DNA from: Capronia americana | Lineage: Eukaryota; Ascomycota; Eurotiomycetes; Chaetothyriales; Herpotrichiellaceae | Assembly (NCBI GenBank): GCA_016110215.1 | Contig: JADWQD010000011.1 | Location: 1,622,210 to 1,686,209 of the forward strand | Length of the DNA stretch: 64,000 nt | Reading direction: 5' to 3' | In this document: one piece after another, positions 22,313-33,510 of the stretch | Layout: the number at the start of each line of letters is the position of its first letter | Numbering within the stretch: position 1 is the first letter of the stretch | Position numbers and translations under genes: made by a program | Notes under the pieces: model-generated | The model's input: only the letters and a program-made list of their open reading frames with translations | Told to the model about the DNA's origin: nothing | Databases searched by the model: none

Positions 22313-22585
22313 AATGCTCAATCACCTTTTCACTACTAGGGTAGGCTCGAGAACAAACCCTTGGACACAGGAACAACAGCAGAAGATTATCGAAGAACGA
22401 CAATACCTGGTCAGCGAGTTTCCGACTGGGAGTCAGACAATAACCCAAGGACAGATCAGCCACTGGATGCAGATAATGGTTTATCACATCATTCACCTGA
22501 AAAAGATGTATACCAGTAGCGAGACAGGCCGAATGCTTTCTCTCACTTAAGACACTCAGATAGAAGCTTGACAATTGGTTTTTTC

Positions 22586-24012
22586 CTACATAGGCTCTAC
22601 GAGCGGTTGCGAACCATTCCCCTTTGGTAGCGCGAAGTCATCCTCGGTGGTCTCATTCATCATCCTAGCTACCTTTAGACTAATAGACGGGTCAGTATTT
22701 AGCGAATGGAAGAATTCATTCCGGGCTGCATCCACATCAGGGTGGAAGGAGTGGACTCTGAGCTTGAAGTCGATCGACTGAGCTTTGGTGAAGTTGATCC
22801 ACGTATCTCTTCGGACCCGCGCGTATCGTTCGAGCAAAGCATCGGCCGGCTCTTTATGCTGGAAGACGCGGATCAAACAATTTCCTAGAGCGGCCGAATC
22901 AAGCAGTCCCGTGGTCAGGCCGAGGCCACCGATGGGGTTGTTCGACTAAGACAGAGGGTAAGCGTCATCTTCTAAAGAGGAGATTTAGACAACAGACACA
23001 CATATATGTCCTGCGTCACCACAAAGCAAGATCTTGCCCACTCTCATGGTGGCGGCCACCCGCTGATGAGCCCAGTACGGGTTCGCGCTGATCAGCCCGT
23101 ACTTCAAGGGCCTTGGACCAGGGAGCAACCTCTCATACTTCTCAGGGAGTTGCTTCGAAATCTCAGACTCCGGGATGTCGGTGCGCACACTAAAGGCAAC
23201 ACGCCAGGGGTCATCCCCAGGTCCCGTTCGTGCAATGACCGCCCAGTCCTCCTCATCCACGACCATATTGGCCGTGGTGAAGCCATATTTACCAAAGTCG
23301 TATTTGACATTGGACGCCACAAAGCGGAAGTCCAACCAGGTGAAACCCTCGAACGGAATGCACAAGGAGCGTCTCACAGCGCTACCGGCCCCATCCGCAC
23401 CAACGAGGTAATCGCAACTAAAGAATTCTTCACCAACGGGTCCCATACAAGTGATCTTGACAGGGTCCGACCCTGGAGATACTTGCCGCGAGCCAAATTA
23501 GCGACAGCCCCAGTGGATTCGAAATTTGGTTTCCTTTTGGCAATGCGACAGAATGATGTCGGCCAGAGAGTGCTGGCCGAGGTGGATGCCTGCAAAGTTG
23601 TACTTGACCTCGCCCTTGGGAACTGGTGCTATTCTCAGTTGAGCCAGGACGTCACCACCATTGGCGTGTGATTTTCGGAAAGTGACTCCCTCGGTGTTCT
23701 TGTGTCCTGCTTTGAGAACATCGTCGTACAGCCCGATCTTCTCGAATTGGTCGAGCACAAAAGGCATATAGCTATTTACCCGGTGTGAGCGCCCGATACT
23801 GGGTCATCGAACGCAATAACAGACGTACGTAATTGCACGAGGGCTTTGAGAGACCTGACGCTCTGCCTCGAGGACGAGAACGTCAATTCCTGCCTTTGCC
23901 AGTTTCAACGCTAAGAACAGTCCCACGGGCCAGCGCCGACGATGACCACCTGCGCATGTTCGATGGAGATTTCATCCGCCGGGGGGATCAGACCGGACTT
24001 GGCTGCTGCCAT
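22586..24012 (-). pseudogene. FAD-dependent aromatic monooxygenase (PHBH-like), disrupted, copy 1
   Basis: Starts at ATG 24012. Several blocks identify the class A flavin monooxygenase family: AQVVIVGAGP (FAD Rossmann motif), CDYLVGADGAGSAVRR (DG motif), ILLCGDAGH plus NNPIGGLGLTTGLLD (GD motif) and a C-terminal helical segment. Defects: a one-base loss after GAGP shifts the frame, and TAA at 23500-23498 interrupts. After GDAGH the intron donor reads AT instead of GT (23005-23004). An intron at about 23850-23788 (gtacgt...aatag) is intact. Such enzymes hydroxylate phenolic substrates using NAD(P)H and O2. It is a paralogue of the truncated gene at 27.3-28.4 kb. Confidence 0.82.
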
Positions 24013-24927
24013 CTTGAAGAGTGATCAGAGGTGGTCAAGATGCTGAATACAAGATCTTGTCTGCGGAGGGACCTTTGAGTTAGTATTTGCGTTGAAGTAC
24101 GAGACCCGTCGCATCGGAACAGGGTTGACACCTGAGTTCTGTGTGACGGGACACATCCGTACGCGCATACAAAAGCTTTTATACTAGTGCACGTGAATCT
24201 GCAAAAGATGTACCCTGGTTCCCACTTCCCAACATAGCAATTCTCTCCCCACCTGCTTGTCGTCCGTGATACCCACTAAGCAGCATTTGGCCAATATTGG
24301 GGGTAAGTACGGTGTTAAGCCCTTGCGCCTTGGCACTGCAACAGTAGATAACTGCCGTCAGGCACCTTAGCTAGTATTTTATCTCCAAGCCACATACCAC
24401 TCAATACTCGTACAACGTCTATAAACCCTCCAGTCTACAACGGAGTAAGTGCTATCACTTTTGCCAATAATGTGGGGTACACCGAATGCTGTCGCTCGCA
24501 GCCTTGCGCCAGTTCAGTTGCCACTGGATTAGTTCAGGATCTTCGTCATTAACCGGCAAAGATGGAAGATTGACGATGTCCGTGGGCGGCCCAGACCTCC
24601 GACGACGTTGTGTAGTCTCGTGCAGCCAACCTGGAGCAGGAAAGACATCAGACTAGGTAAATTTAGGGATAACGGGATATGGTACAAGGCCCCTGTCATC
24701 AGCCGCCAGTTTACAAAGCACGTCTCAAGAACACTAAAGACACTGGTCAAAGGGCACATGGACTTGCCATTTGCTATTAACAAGTCGTGGCTACGATTTT
24801 CACAACCTCGCACTGGTTCCACATCGCCCTGCATCGCCCTGCTCCACGCCCGAATCACAGAGTCTGCCTGGAGAGCACACGCATATTTCAGTGGTTGTCC
24901 TCTCCTTTCTGCAGTCTTGGTATCAAC
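24013..24927. other. Intergenic, no gene seen
   Basis: About 915 bp upstream of the monooxygenase and downstream of the transporter pseudogene. Only short frames without motifs. Confidence 0.45.
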
Positions 24928-26745
24928 TCAGATCTTGCTCAGTAAATCGTGTGCATGCCACCAAGCCCTCAAACGTTTCCCAAACATGTACATTGGGATG
25001 GTCGTAAGACACAAGGCGAGCTGAATACCGCCGAGGGCGTAGAAGAACTTCCTCGGGCCCCAGAGAACGATCCAGTCGTTCAGGAAGACTGTTTGGCACG
25101 TGGTCAGTTTCCGAAGAACCTTACTGCGTAGTAGAGACACTAACAAGCGAAGCCAAAGAACAAAAAGTTCTTGAAAACCATGGAAATGATAAAGACCTCG
25201 ACGCTGATGTCCCGATACGCATCGACCATGTAGCTGCCGATGGCGACCGCCAGGAACTGAAGGGCCGCCAGAACTAACGCCCAAATGGCGGCCATTCCGG
25301 CGGCCGACTTTCCTTCCTCGACGAGGGCCCCGAACAGAAAGTACCCGAGCACAGCGAGAATAGTCGAGGGGATCATGAGCGTCAGTCGGAACTCGGGCTC
25401 GTACATGCCCTTGTTGCGGCGACTGATGAACTTGGCAATCGGGTCGGCGATCCATCCAGCCACGAGACATCCGCGGGTGCCTCCTACGACGGGTCCGGCG
25501 GACATGTAACCGAGTTCCGCGGTGGTGAGGAGATAAGGCGGCGCGCCGAATATTTGAGCAATCACAAAGGAAATGCCCCCCAACCACAGCGTTGGGATTC
25601 CCACCAACATAACCGACCAAACCACGGCGGGATTCAAGAGGATCAGGAATGGCCGCAGCACCATTTTCATGAGTGATTCCTCGGTGAATGTCGCCGTCAC
25701 GGGTCTCATGCGCTTCAGAAAGGAGTCTCGCTCGATCGTGGCAGTTGTGGCGGTTTTGTCGAGAGTTTCTCGCGGCGAGGTGGTACTACCCTGTGTCTGG
25801 CCGCCATCGGCGTGTGTGCTATGCACCTTGATTTCCTCAAACATTTCAATATTCTGCAGGGAGAGTTAGTGAGAGATCCAAATTTAGACATAAAATAGAA
25901 CTGCCTCTTGAGAAGAAGTGTCGATGTTGTAGATGGCGTTGCGGTTGTAAGGCGTCTCCCAGCCAAAGATCACGACGTTAACCCATACGGTGCCGATGAA
26001 AATGGCCAGCAGCCAGAAAACCCAGCGTCAGCCCAGGTCCGTGGTGATTTTCCCCGCCAGCATGGCCGGCAGATTGGCGATGCCCTAGTTGCGCAGTGAC
26101 GTAGATGGCCATCCGAGAGCCTCGCTCGTGGACATAGTACAGGTCGCCCACGACGGAGAACATGATACTTTCGAACATGGCAACTCCCAGGCCCTGGACG
26201 ACGCGGGCACCGAGGAGTGACCCGTAAGAGTTGGCGGCACCGCCCCAGATGGTACCGGCAAAGGCGCATGAGGTGGAGAACACAAGGCAGGGCGCTTGCA
26301 ATACTTGCGAGCCACAGCGGAGATGAAGATGCCGACCGCGCCCGTCGCGCAAAGGCTGTAGCCCGTCGGCAGTGAGACTTGGGTGAAGCTGATTCCGAAA
26401 TCCTCGATCAAGATGAGAGCCATCGAGGACAGGATGCGACCGATTCTGGAACTTCTGTTTAGTGCAAATCAAAATAGCACAGAGAGAGAGAGTCTCACCC
26501 TCCAATGCACAAGACGGTGGCATAGCAGTACGGGATGAGAATGAGGTCTCGCTGTCAGAGCGGCCAGTTCAGCGGATCATTCGGGCTGTTGGATGGCTGT
26601 GGCACCAGCAGGATATGGGAATTCTTGCCCGTGGCCCTTTTCAAGTGTGTCGACTGATCTACCCAGGCGGTGTTATGAGTGTCGAGAAGACTGGTGCCGG
26701 GATATGCTTGATGCCACTGCGAGACTCGAGGACGCTGTAACCCAT
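24928..26745 (-). pseudogene. MFS transporter, multiply frameshifted
   Basis: Begins MGYSVLESRSGIKHIP at 26745, typical of fungal MFS exporters/permeases. The frame then slips one base, continuing HILLVPQPSNSPNDPLNWPL, TGA at 26557-26555, then QRDLILIPYCYATVLCIGG and an intron. Further slips follow CKRP and TAQLG, and a second TGA (26030-26028) sits where LGWRWVFW is expected. Hydrophobic segments such as SVMLVGIPTLWLGGISFVIA and AAIWALVLAALQFLAVAIGS are intact, and a 61-bp intron precedes the C-terminal FLNDWIVLWGPRKFFYALGG. The stops fit TGG-to-TGA changes. The intact gene would be a 12-helix plasma-membrane transporter for the cluster's substrate or product. Confidence 0.8.
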
Positions 26746-27306
26746 CGTGAAGATGCACGGAGTACACGAAGAGCTTAAACTAAGGGAGGATGTGTAGATG
26801 CCAGAGATTAGAAGACTAAGCACTCAGTATATATAGGGTGGCAGAGGTGTTACTCCGCTTCTGGCGGCAGCTGTTGGCCGGGGCCCCTGACTCTTGAACC
26901 TTAGTCAAGTGCTCCTCTCCGCTAAACTGCCATTATTCGGGCCTGGACTTCAATGATCCGGATGTGGGGACTGGCTTCCCAAACAGGACGACAGCGACGG
27001 TGAACGGGGCATATATATACCAGGGTTTTCCACTTTCCCAAAGCCTTCGGAGGGGCCGCTCAAGGTGTGGTAAAAATAACTCAACATCCAGACGCTCTGG
27101 CCGCATTCTTCTATGCTTCCGGGAACTCTGAATTGTTAGAAGTGCAGGGGTCCCGTGTCGATTACGTGACGCAGGAAAGGTCTACACTGTGGCTTAGCAC
27201 TGCGCAACTGGGTTTTGTAGATTGCTTGGTTGGCCAATCTAACCTAGCCCCCCAATCAATCAATCACCCCGCGTTCCATCCATCCAACATGAATACTACG
27301 CCGATA
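26746..27306. promoter_or_regulatory. Divergent gap between transporter and second monooxygenase
   Basis: About 560 bp. It may have been a shared promoter, but the 5' end of the downstream monooxygenase is missing, so a deletion lies here or just downstream. An ATCCGGAT palindrome sits near 26958. No gene seen. Confidence 0.35.
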
Positions 27307-28430
27307 GCCTCGATGGGCAGGGGCTAGATTCAACCGGACAACTCACGGTGCATGTTCTCCAGACCCCAGCCTCCTCCTGCTGGCGCACCTTGGTTTTATA
27401 GCTGACGCTGCTCTTGCTTTGGCACTTGGAGAAAGAACCCTCAGCAACCACCCACTTTGGCCGTCGAGTCGTCGAAGTGGTTGCAGAAGCCGACACAAAG
27501 GACGTGGTGGTGAAACTCAAACAAACCGAGCCGGAGTCGGGCGAGTCGGGCGAAAAGTCGCTGGAAATCCAGGCAAGCTGGCTGGTAGGCACCGATGGCG
27601 GGCGGAGTACAGATCGAACGGCAGCTGGGATCGGGTTCGACGGATTCACGTGGCCAAAGGAAGAGTTCGTGGCGACCAATGTTTATTATCCCTTTGAGAG
27701 ATACGAGTACACCCATCGCAACTTCATCATTGACCCGGTGCATTGGGCCATTATCGGAAAGATCAGCAACGACGGGCTCTGGCGCGTGGCCTACGGGACC
27801 AGGCCAGGACTTACTGACGCGCAGATCCGAGCAGAGCTTCCGGAGCATTACAAATACATCCTCCCCGGGCCCGGAACCGATTACCGCGTCCAACAGGTCA
27901 ACAAGTATCGGCCTCATCAACGCTGCGCAACCACTTTCCACAAAGGTCGGGTGTTACTTGCGGGAGACGTGACACATTTGAACAACCCGATCGGCGGCTT
28001 GGGTCTGACGACCGGCATATTGGATGCAGGTCCAATGGCGAGAGCATTGACTGCTGTCATCCAAAGAGGCGCGCCCGAATCGTTGCTGGACAAATGGAGC
28101 GAGCTGCGCCGAAAGTCATGGTGGGAACAGACCAATCGACAGTCGATTGAGTTCAAGCGCATCGCGCAGCAAGGCGGCTACGGATTGGATCCCAATGGCA
28201 TCTGGGATCACGACCAAGAAGCCGAGAAGCTCGGGATGATGGAGCATATCGCTTATGCCACCCCGGAGATGAGAGAAAAAGATGAGGCATTATACGAGGC
28301 CCTCAAAATCCCGGCTAACCAGAGAGCTGCGAGGAGGCGGGTCTGGGGCTTGGCTCTACCGCCAGGTTGGATGGCGGATTTTGAAGCCGACGAGGTGGTG
28401 GAGCGCAAGCGCAAGCTTCGTCCCGATTAG
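27307..28430 (+). pseudogene. FAD-dependent aromatic monooxygenase, 5'-truncated, copy 2
   Basis: A clean 338-codon frame (27414-28430) starts inside the enzyme at LLWHLEKEPSA. It contains WLVGTDGGRSTDR (DG motif), VYYPFERYEY, LLAGDVTHLNNPIGGLG (GD motif) and the C-terminal RRRVWGLALPPGWMADFE. The N-terminal FAD Rossmann GxGxxG segment (about 120-140 residues) is absent. Upstream sequence in this frame has a TAG near 27400 and looks unrelated. It therefore cannot bind FAD normally and is best called a remnant, although the remaining frame has no stop. It is convergent with the transcription-factor fragment that ends at 28533. Confidence 0.78.
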
Positions 28431-28532
28431 CGTCACCGAGTGGCATGTCGGCGGTATGTTTCAGACTGTGCAAGCTAGAGAATAAATTAGGTAGTCAAAT
28501 CTGCCATACGCATCCACTGCGGCATCGAACAA

Positions 28533-29527
28533 TTAGGAGAACATACCGTTCCTAACAGATTGTCCGAGTCTGATTCCCATCTTATGCAACTGTTTAGCTC
28601 TTGATCGAGCAACTGAGACAACCACGTCAGCCCCTTCAAGAAAGTTCAAAAGAACGGGTAACTTACAACCCCAAACCCATCCACTCTCCATCATGGAGCG
28701 CAGAGCGCCAAGTGGCGCGCCCGCGAAGCCTCCCCCTTTGTAGGTTGAGTCGTTTGGGTCGTCCATCTCCTCCATGCTCTCGCGCACGACCGACTGTAAG
28801 AACCGTGTATCTGGATCCGATCGTTGCTGTTTGCCGGCTGCGGACATCCAGTACGCAAGTAGAATCGCTTCCAAGGTTAGACAGTCTCCCAGACAGGACA
28901 GGATCGCATCACGCATACCTCCTTCAAATCCAGCAACAACATAATTGAAACCCATTTCCAAAGGTCCGACACGCGGAATATGCTTGAAACCCACTCGGGC
29001 CCGAAGCGACAGATGCGCAGCAGCAAATTTTGCGGCACGGCAAAGAGTGCTCCATTGCGCCTCCGTCCGTGGCATTAATATATTCTCCAGAGCCTCGTTC
29101 GATGCGAGCTCGCCCTCGGGTGACGACGACCCAACGCGTTGAGTTGGAGACAGTTGCGCTTGCACGAACGGCAGCCGGTTTCTCAATTTCTCGCAAAGAC
29201 TGGCCTTGAGAAGCTTGAGCGTTCGTGAAGCATAAATGTGGTAATAGGCTGTCATCAACAGTGGAACGCAGTCGGACATGAGCGGATCTTCATTGAAGTA
29301 GAGCGGATTCGTAGCACTTTTGGGGTGACTTTTCCACGTCTTTTCGCATGCCTGAAGAGATTTTTCCCTTGTTTCGACCCAAGGCGCTTGATCGACATCC
29401 GCGGTGAGACCAGGTAAAATGACCTTTGTGGTCCGCTCCAGCATAACGATGTGGATGATAAGCCCGCTGATCAGCAATAGCATTCCAAACGGGCTCACAG
29501 CAGAGGTGACTTAGGTACCCTGCAGAA
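28533..29527 (-). pseudogene. Fungal transcription-factor domain, lacks DNA-binding part
   Basis: The open frame 29498-28533 (about 320 codons) resembles the regulatory 'fungal specific transcription factor' domain. It contains LISGLIIHIVMLERTTK, NPLYFNEDPLMSDCVPLLMTAYYHIY and AILSCLGDCLTLEAILLAYWM. A small intron near the end (about 28667-28618) would rejoin FARSRAKQLHKMGIRLG. Just upstream the frame meets TAA in GT-stop-VTSAVSPFG. I see no zinc finger (C2H2 or Zn2Cys6) farther upstream, so it is probably 5'-truncated. Likely the pathway regulator of the decayed cluster. Confidence 0.62.
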
Positions 29528-30049
29528 GCATAGAAAGGGCTGGGTAGAATTCCAACTGGGTTGGTGACACCTTGGGGAGTTTTCGAAACTCGGTGTCCCA
29601 TGACTCTTCGGACGTAGAAGTGGGAGATTATGGAAGTAAGGGAGAGAAATTGGGACCGACCATAGACTAATCTCGATTGCGGACCATCTGCTCGAAGAGT
29701 ACGAGGGTAGACGAACTTCAATATTCTGTTCTTCGGTGTCCTATTCTTCCGCTCTCCTATTGCGTGAGACACTTTCTAGATCGGTATGCATTTCACCTAC
29801 ATCGAGAGTACGGTATATTCTGCCACACATTGTCCGCCATACATTTTGAGAGCACACGTGTTAAACCGAGTATACTCCGAGGCACCTCGTCGGCACCGTT
29901 ATACCTAAAAGTCAGCCTTACACAGCCTCGGGTGGCAAAGAAGGCAATGGAGAGAAGGCCCAGTGGTGAATAAGCCCTCTTGAGGCAACGGCGTGTCTCA
30001 AGAGTGCCTCAGAGTGCCCCCGAGTGCCTCGGAAGTGCCTCGGCGGTGG
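29528..30049. other. Intergenic, GTGCCTC-rich end
   Basis: No gene seen. At about 30003-30043 the heptamer GTGCCTC or a close variant recurs four times immediately before the LTR-like element. Confidence 0.4.
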
Positions 30050-30178
30050 TGTTGAGGCAGAGAGGCACAGGCGTCTTTCAGATATATAAGAAGGCGCAAA
30101 GACCTCTGTACATAAGGGCACAGACAGCTTTACAATGGCATATATATATATAACTGCTAACAGCGCCTCAGCTCAACA
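30050..30178. mobile_element. Possible small solo LTR
   Basis: A 129-bp segment begins TGTTGAG and ends CTCAACA, perfect 7-bp inverted ends of the TG..CA type. It contains an ATATATAAG TATA-like box, as expected of a short retrotransposon LTR. No matching 5-bp target duplication flanks it, and no second copy is in the window. Confidence 0.35.
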
Positions 30179-30539
30179 TGTACCAACAATAATGCTGACT
30201 AAAGGGCAGATTTCGAGATCTTTCTGTGGGTTAATGCGCGACGCCCGTCCTTTCCCAAAGATCTTCAGGTACGCGAACGCTGAAAACTGTATCCAATAGT
30301 AACGTGTCGCTTCTGCGAGGCAGAACCTTTATCCCTACCATTCGCCCCTTGAAGGCGCTTAGTCAACGAAGCGTAAGGAGGTGCAGTAACCCTGGTGCTG
30401 TGCGCTGGCTAGCTTCGAACACCTCAAGTTATAGCAACTAATTATTGTCATTGTCTTCTCTTTATATATGAGTATTCCACTCTATATTTACAGCACTATT
30501 GATTGAAGTCACGGCCCTTATTTGAAATTAATAGCCAGG

Positions 30540-31622
30540 ATGACTGACAGTACTCTCTTGGAATATCTCACACGACCTAATCCAACATTGGACTGTACAA
30601 AGTCTTCAGTGGGAGCAAATACATTTAACGCCAGATGGGACCCTATCACCGGACTAGAAGATTGGGCTGAATTCACCTATAATACACTGATGCAATCCCA
30701 CGGACATGTGTTACGGCAGCAGTTTCCGCTGATGCCGGAAACTAGTCCTCCATTAACTGAACTAGAGAGAAAAATCTTCACCGAGGACACCTTCGGGACA
30801 GTCTTGGAGCGGGGGATTATGCCGCAAGTCTCTGCTGCCCTGAGAGTCGCTTGGCCACTCTTCTATTTTAACCACAACCCGAACGATGTCGCTGAAATTA
30901 GCAAGGGGGGTAAAGCAAGAAGAGGAACAGCAGAAGAAGACGACCGATTCTATGCGGACTGGGCTGGTATCAGGCAAAGTCAAGAAACAATCTTTGGCTA
31001 TAGGAACCTCTGCCCCGGAGATTCCAAACTCGCGACAAAATGGAGTACTTCTGAAGAAGGCCAACGGCGGTCAGACTATACCACGCCCTTTAGTCAAGTC
31101 CAAACTTACTGCGGGCGCCAATGGGGTACTCGTTATGGTTATATCATAACTCCGGCAGAACTTGTCGTAATTAGGGTGTCAAGGGAATCGGTAGGACCAG
31201 GTTTAGCCGCATCAAGGCCAGTCCGAACCGTAACGCAGCGCCCAAGAGATCAACCGTCTCACTCACGTACATTTTCCGTTGAGACCGTCAGCTCGGGGGT
31301 ACAAGCAATGTCTCTAGACACAGGATCGAGTTTCAGTGACGATGCAAATCCAAATATCGAGTACGGACCTCTGCAATTCAAGAGCATACCGTGGAACGCG
31401 AAGGGAATGGGAACGATGACAGTCAAATTGGCTCTATGGTGGCTGCATATCGAAACTGGGAGAGATCTCTCTGTTCCGGACTATCCTCCACCAAGTATAT
31501 TAAGTGGTCATGGCCTGGTGCAGCTGCCTGGTAAAGGTCGTGCGCCGGCGCCGACGCCGGCTGGATCTGGCTCGAGCATCGAGGGTTTCAAACAAAAAGG
31601 CAAAGGCCCGGCGAGGAGGTGA
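30540..31622 (+). CDS. Fungal protein of unknown function, 360 aa
   Basis: A single-exon frame from the ATG at 30540. The first part is helical and acidic. The central segment (YRNLCPGDSKLATKW ... FSQVQTYCGRQWGTRYGYIITPAELVVIRVS) resembles a recurring fungal family whose GDxK and following beta strands recall nuclease-like folds, but that link is my inference only. The C-terminus is Pro/Gly/Lys-rich and disordered. No break seen. It is convergent with the FTA2-domain gene, 26 bp away. Confidence 0.6.
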   Translation: MTDSTLLEYLTRPNPTLDCTKSSVGANTFNARWDPITGLEDWAEFTYNTLMQSHGHVLRQQFPLMPETSPPLTELERKIFTEDTFGTVLERGIMPQVSAALRVAWPLFYFNHNPNDVAEISKGGKARRGTAEEDDRFYADWAGIRQSQETIFGYRNLCPGDSKLATKWSTSEEGQRRSDYTTPFSQVQTYCGRQWGTRYGYIITPAELVVIRVSRESVGPGLAASRPVRTVTQRPRDQPSHSRTFSVETVSSGVQAMSLDTGSSFSDDANPNIEYGPLQFKSIPWNAKGMGTMTVKLALWWLHIETGRDLSVPDYPPPSILSGHGLVQLPGKGRAPAPTPAGSGSSIEGFKQKGKGPARR

Positions 31623-31648
31623 TTGCGATGTTGAAAGATGTAGATACG

Positions 31649-32402
31649 TTAGCCTTTGAACCAATCTAAGACACCAAAAATGGTTTTATCGTAGAAAAAT
31701 TCAAACTCGAAGCTCGACCATCTCGGACACGGCGCCGCCAAGGTGCTTGAAAGGTCGACAATCTTTGATCCTCTGTAGTTCTCGATTCGAACGTCCTGGG
31801 GGAGTATTCGTGCTTCCTTGGGGATTTTGAAATTCGCGAAGATCATCTGGATGTGTGATGAGTCTGTCGGTATAGGTATATATTCCTTGACAACCGCCCA
31901 TCGGCTCAAACCACAGGTGTTAAGAACATTCCCAAGTACCTTGAAATGTGTATCTGTGAGTTTCATCCATCCATAGCACCTGGCTGCCCATGTTCCATTC
32001 TCGCGACGTGAGTCCAATCGCGCAAAGGCTCTGCATTCGCACGCAAGTGGCGTAGTGTAGATGGCCAGGTCATACGGGTAGAAGACAGGGCCGGGTTGTT
32101 TCCAATCCTTGAACTAGAGCACATTAGATCAGGGCAGCAGTCAGCGCAATGTTACTCACGATTTTCAAAGCATATTCTGTTCCTCCAATGACTGCCGAAA
32201 TTACGACTCCATGTTCTCCATTACCAATCAGGCGAGGGCTTTGAATCTTGTCTTGGTCGTTGACGAAGCGCCGCAGTTTCGGTTCATCATCTTCCCTATT
32301 CTGATTTGAGGTGTACAACGGCTCTGTCGAGAGGTATATTCCAATGATGTTTTCACCCATCAGCTCAGCATCTCTTGCATCTTTTGTGAGTTGTTTGACC
32401 AT
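31649..32402 (-). CDS. Kinetochore Sim4 complex subunit FTA2-domain protein
   Basis: Two exons, 32402-32160 and 32113-31649, with a 46-bp intron (gtgagt...tctag), total 235 aa. SPRLIGNGEHGVVISAVIGGTEYALKIFKDW is followed by YPYDLAIYTTPLACECRAFARL, the layout of fungal FTA2-domain proteins. These have a degenerate kinase-like N-lobe and a Cys-containing ECRAFARL block. The true Fta2 is a centromere protein in the Sim4 complex. Fungi often carry several divergent FTA2-domain genes, so this may be a paralogue with another job. No disabling change seen. Confidence 0.72.
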
Positions 32403-33025
32403 CGTTCATCAAGGCCTGCTCATCGTGGACGCGCCGGAGCTGTAGCCGGTGGTAATTCTGAAACTGTTGCAGAAAGAAAGGGAGCGGGTTGGATTCTAGA
32501 GCATTGTCGATAGAGGATTATTGATCAGGTTCTCCAGGAGGATCAGCATAGGCAGTTTCCAGAAATAAAGCGAGATGGTTACCCTAACCAATGGTTCAGG
32601 GAATGACTTCCAGTTCTCGCATTGGAAAGTGAACGATGGGTGCAGGCGTTGCGCAAATACACTGGACGGTAACGCAGGGTTCAGACGGGAAGGTTTTCCG
32701 ATCACGTGGCTTACTTTGGCCCACCTTGTAACTGGGAAGGTTACCCGGGGACCTGTAAAGACGCTGCCAAGGCGTCACAGGCCGTATAGGTGTTACATAC
32801 CCACACGTAAGATTACCGTAACTATAGTCTGGCGTCCCCCAGGACCCCTTTGAATTCATCATGTCCTCCGAATGGAGTCACAACCTGTTGTCTGGTCGCA
32901 TCTGTCAATGGATTGGACGGCTCGGGAAGAAGTCGTCGAAGGTAGCATGATCTATTGAACCGCGGTACTGTTTGGGTTCATATTTGTATAGGATTATATA
33001 CTTCTCTATGCACTTATCTACCTGC
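32403..33025. other. Intergenic, no gene seen
   Basis: About 620 bp upstream of the FTA2-domain gene; it probably holds that gene's promoter. No motif recognised. Confidence 0.4.
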
Positions 33026-33510
33026 TTATCTACAGAGGTCTTCCGCCTTCTTTATATATCTCAGATGCGCTAGCTTGCAGGGCCTTGCGGGCTGATGGGG
33101 AAACCTCTTCATATAATCGAGCCCTTTTCGTAATTCCGCTGCGTCTGAAGAATGTACCTCAATATATTCTGAAGGGTCGGCCAGAGCTGAAGATCCAAAC
33201 AAAGGATCAAGATAGTGCGAATCACGTTCGAACATCCACATCCTTGCCTTGCTGCCAAAACTTGTCACCGAAGCTCCTCGTGGTCGGCGAGGTAGGAGAT
33301 GCAATTTCCGTATGCCTGATGCTCGACTTGTTCGATATCTCTCGTTGTGGCCTCGTTCCTTTTGAGTTCATGGTGTAGCAGGACTTCGAGCCGGTGATTT
33401 CCAAGCTAGCGGACTTGGATATCTTCCCTTTTGGACGGCTCCAGCTTCGACGGTGCCTCTTCCACAGCAACCACCCAATCCTTCTCCGGGAATAAGTATT
33501 TTGAATACAT
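33026..33510 (-). pseudogene. Fragment of a fungal unknown-function gene with stop and frameshift
   Basis: From ATG 33510 the frame reads MYSKYLFPEKDWVVAVEEAP, then VR-TAG-LGNHRLEVLLHHELKRNE and GNCISYLADHEEL. It then shifts frame to SFGSKARMWMFERDSHYLDP and DAAELRKGLDYMKRF down to 33026. The stop fits CAG to TAG. The two halves read as one protein, so I call it a decayed gene, possibly lacking its 5' end. Function unknown. Confidence 0.55.

Noticed and set aside
22164..22550. 128-codon plus-strand frame downstream of the SDR
   Set aside because: Its first half is the SDR C-terminus read in the wrong frame; the remainder shows no recognisable motif.
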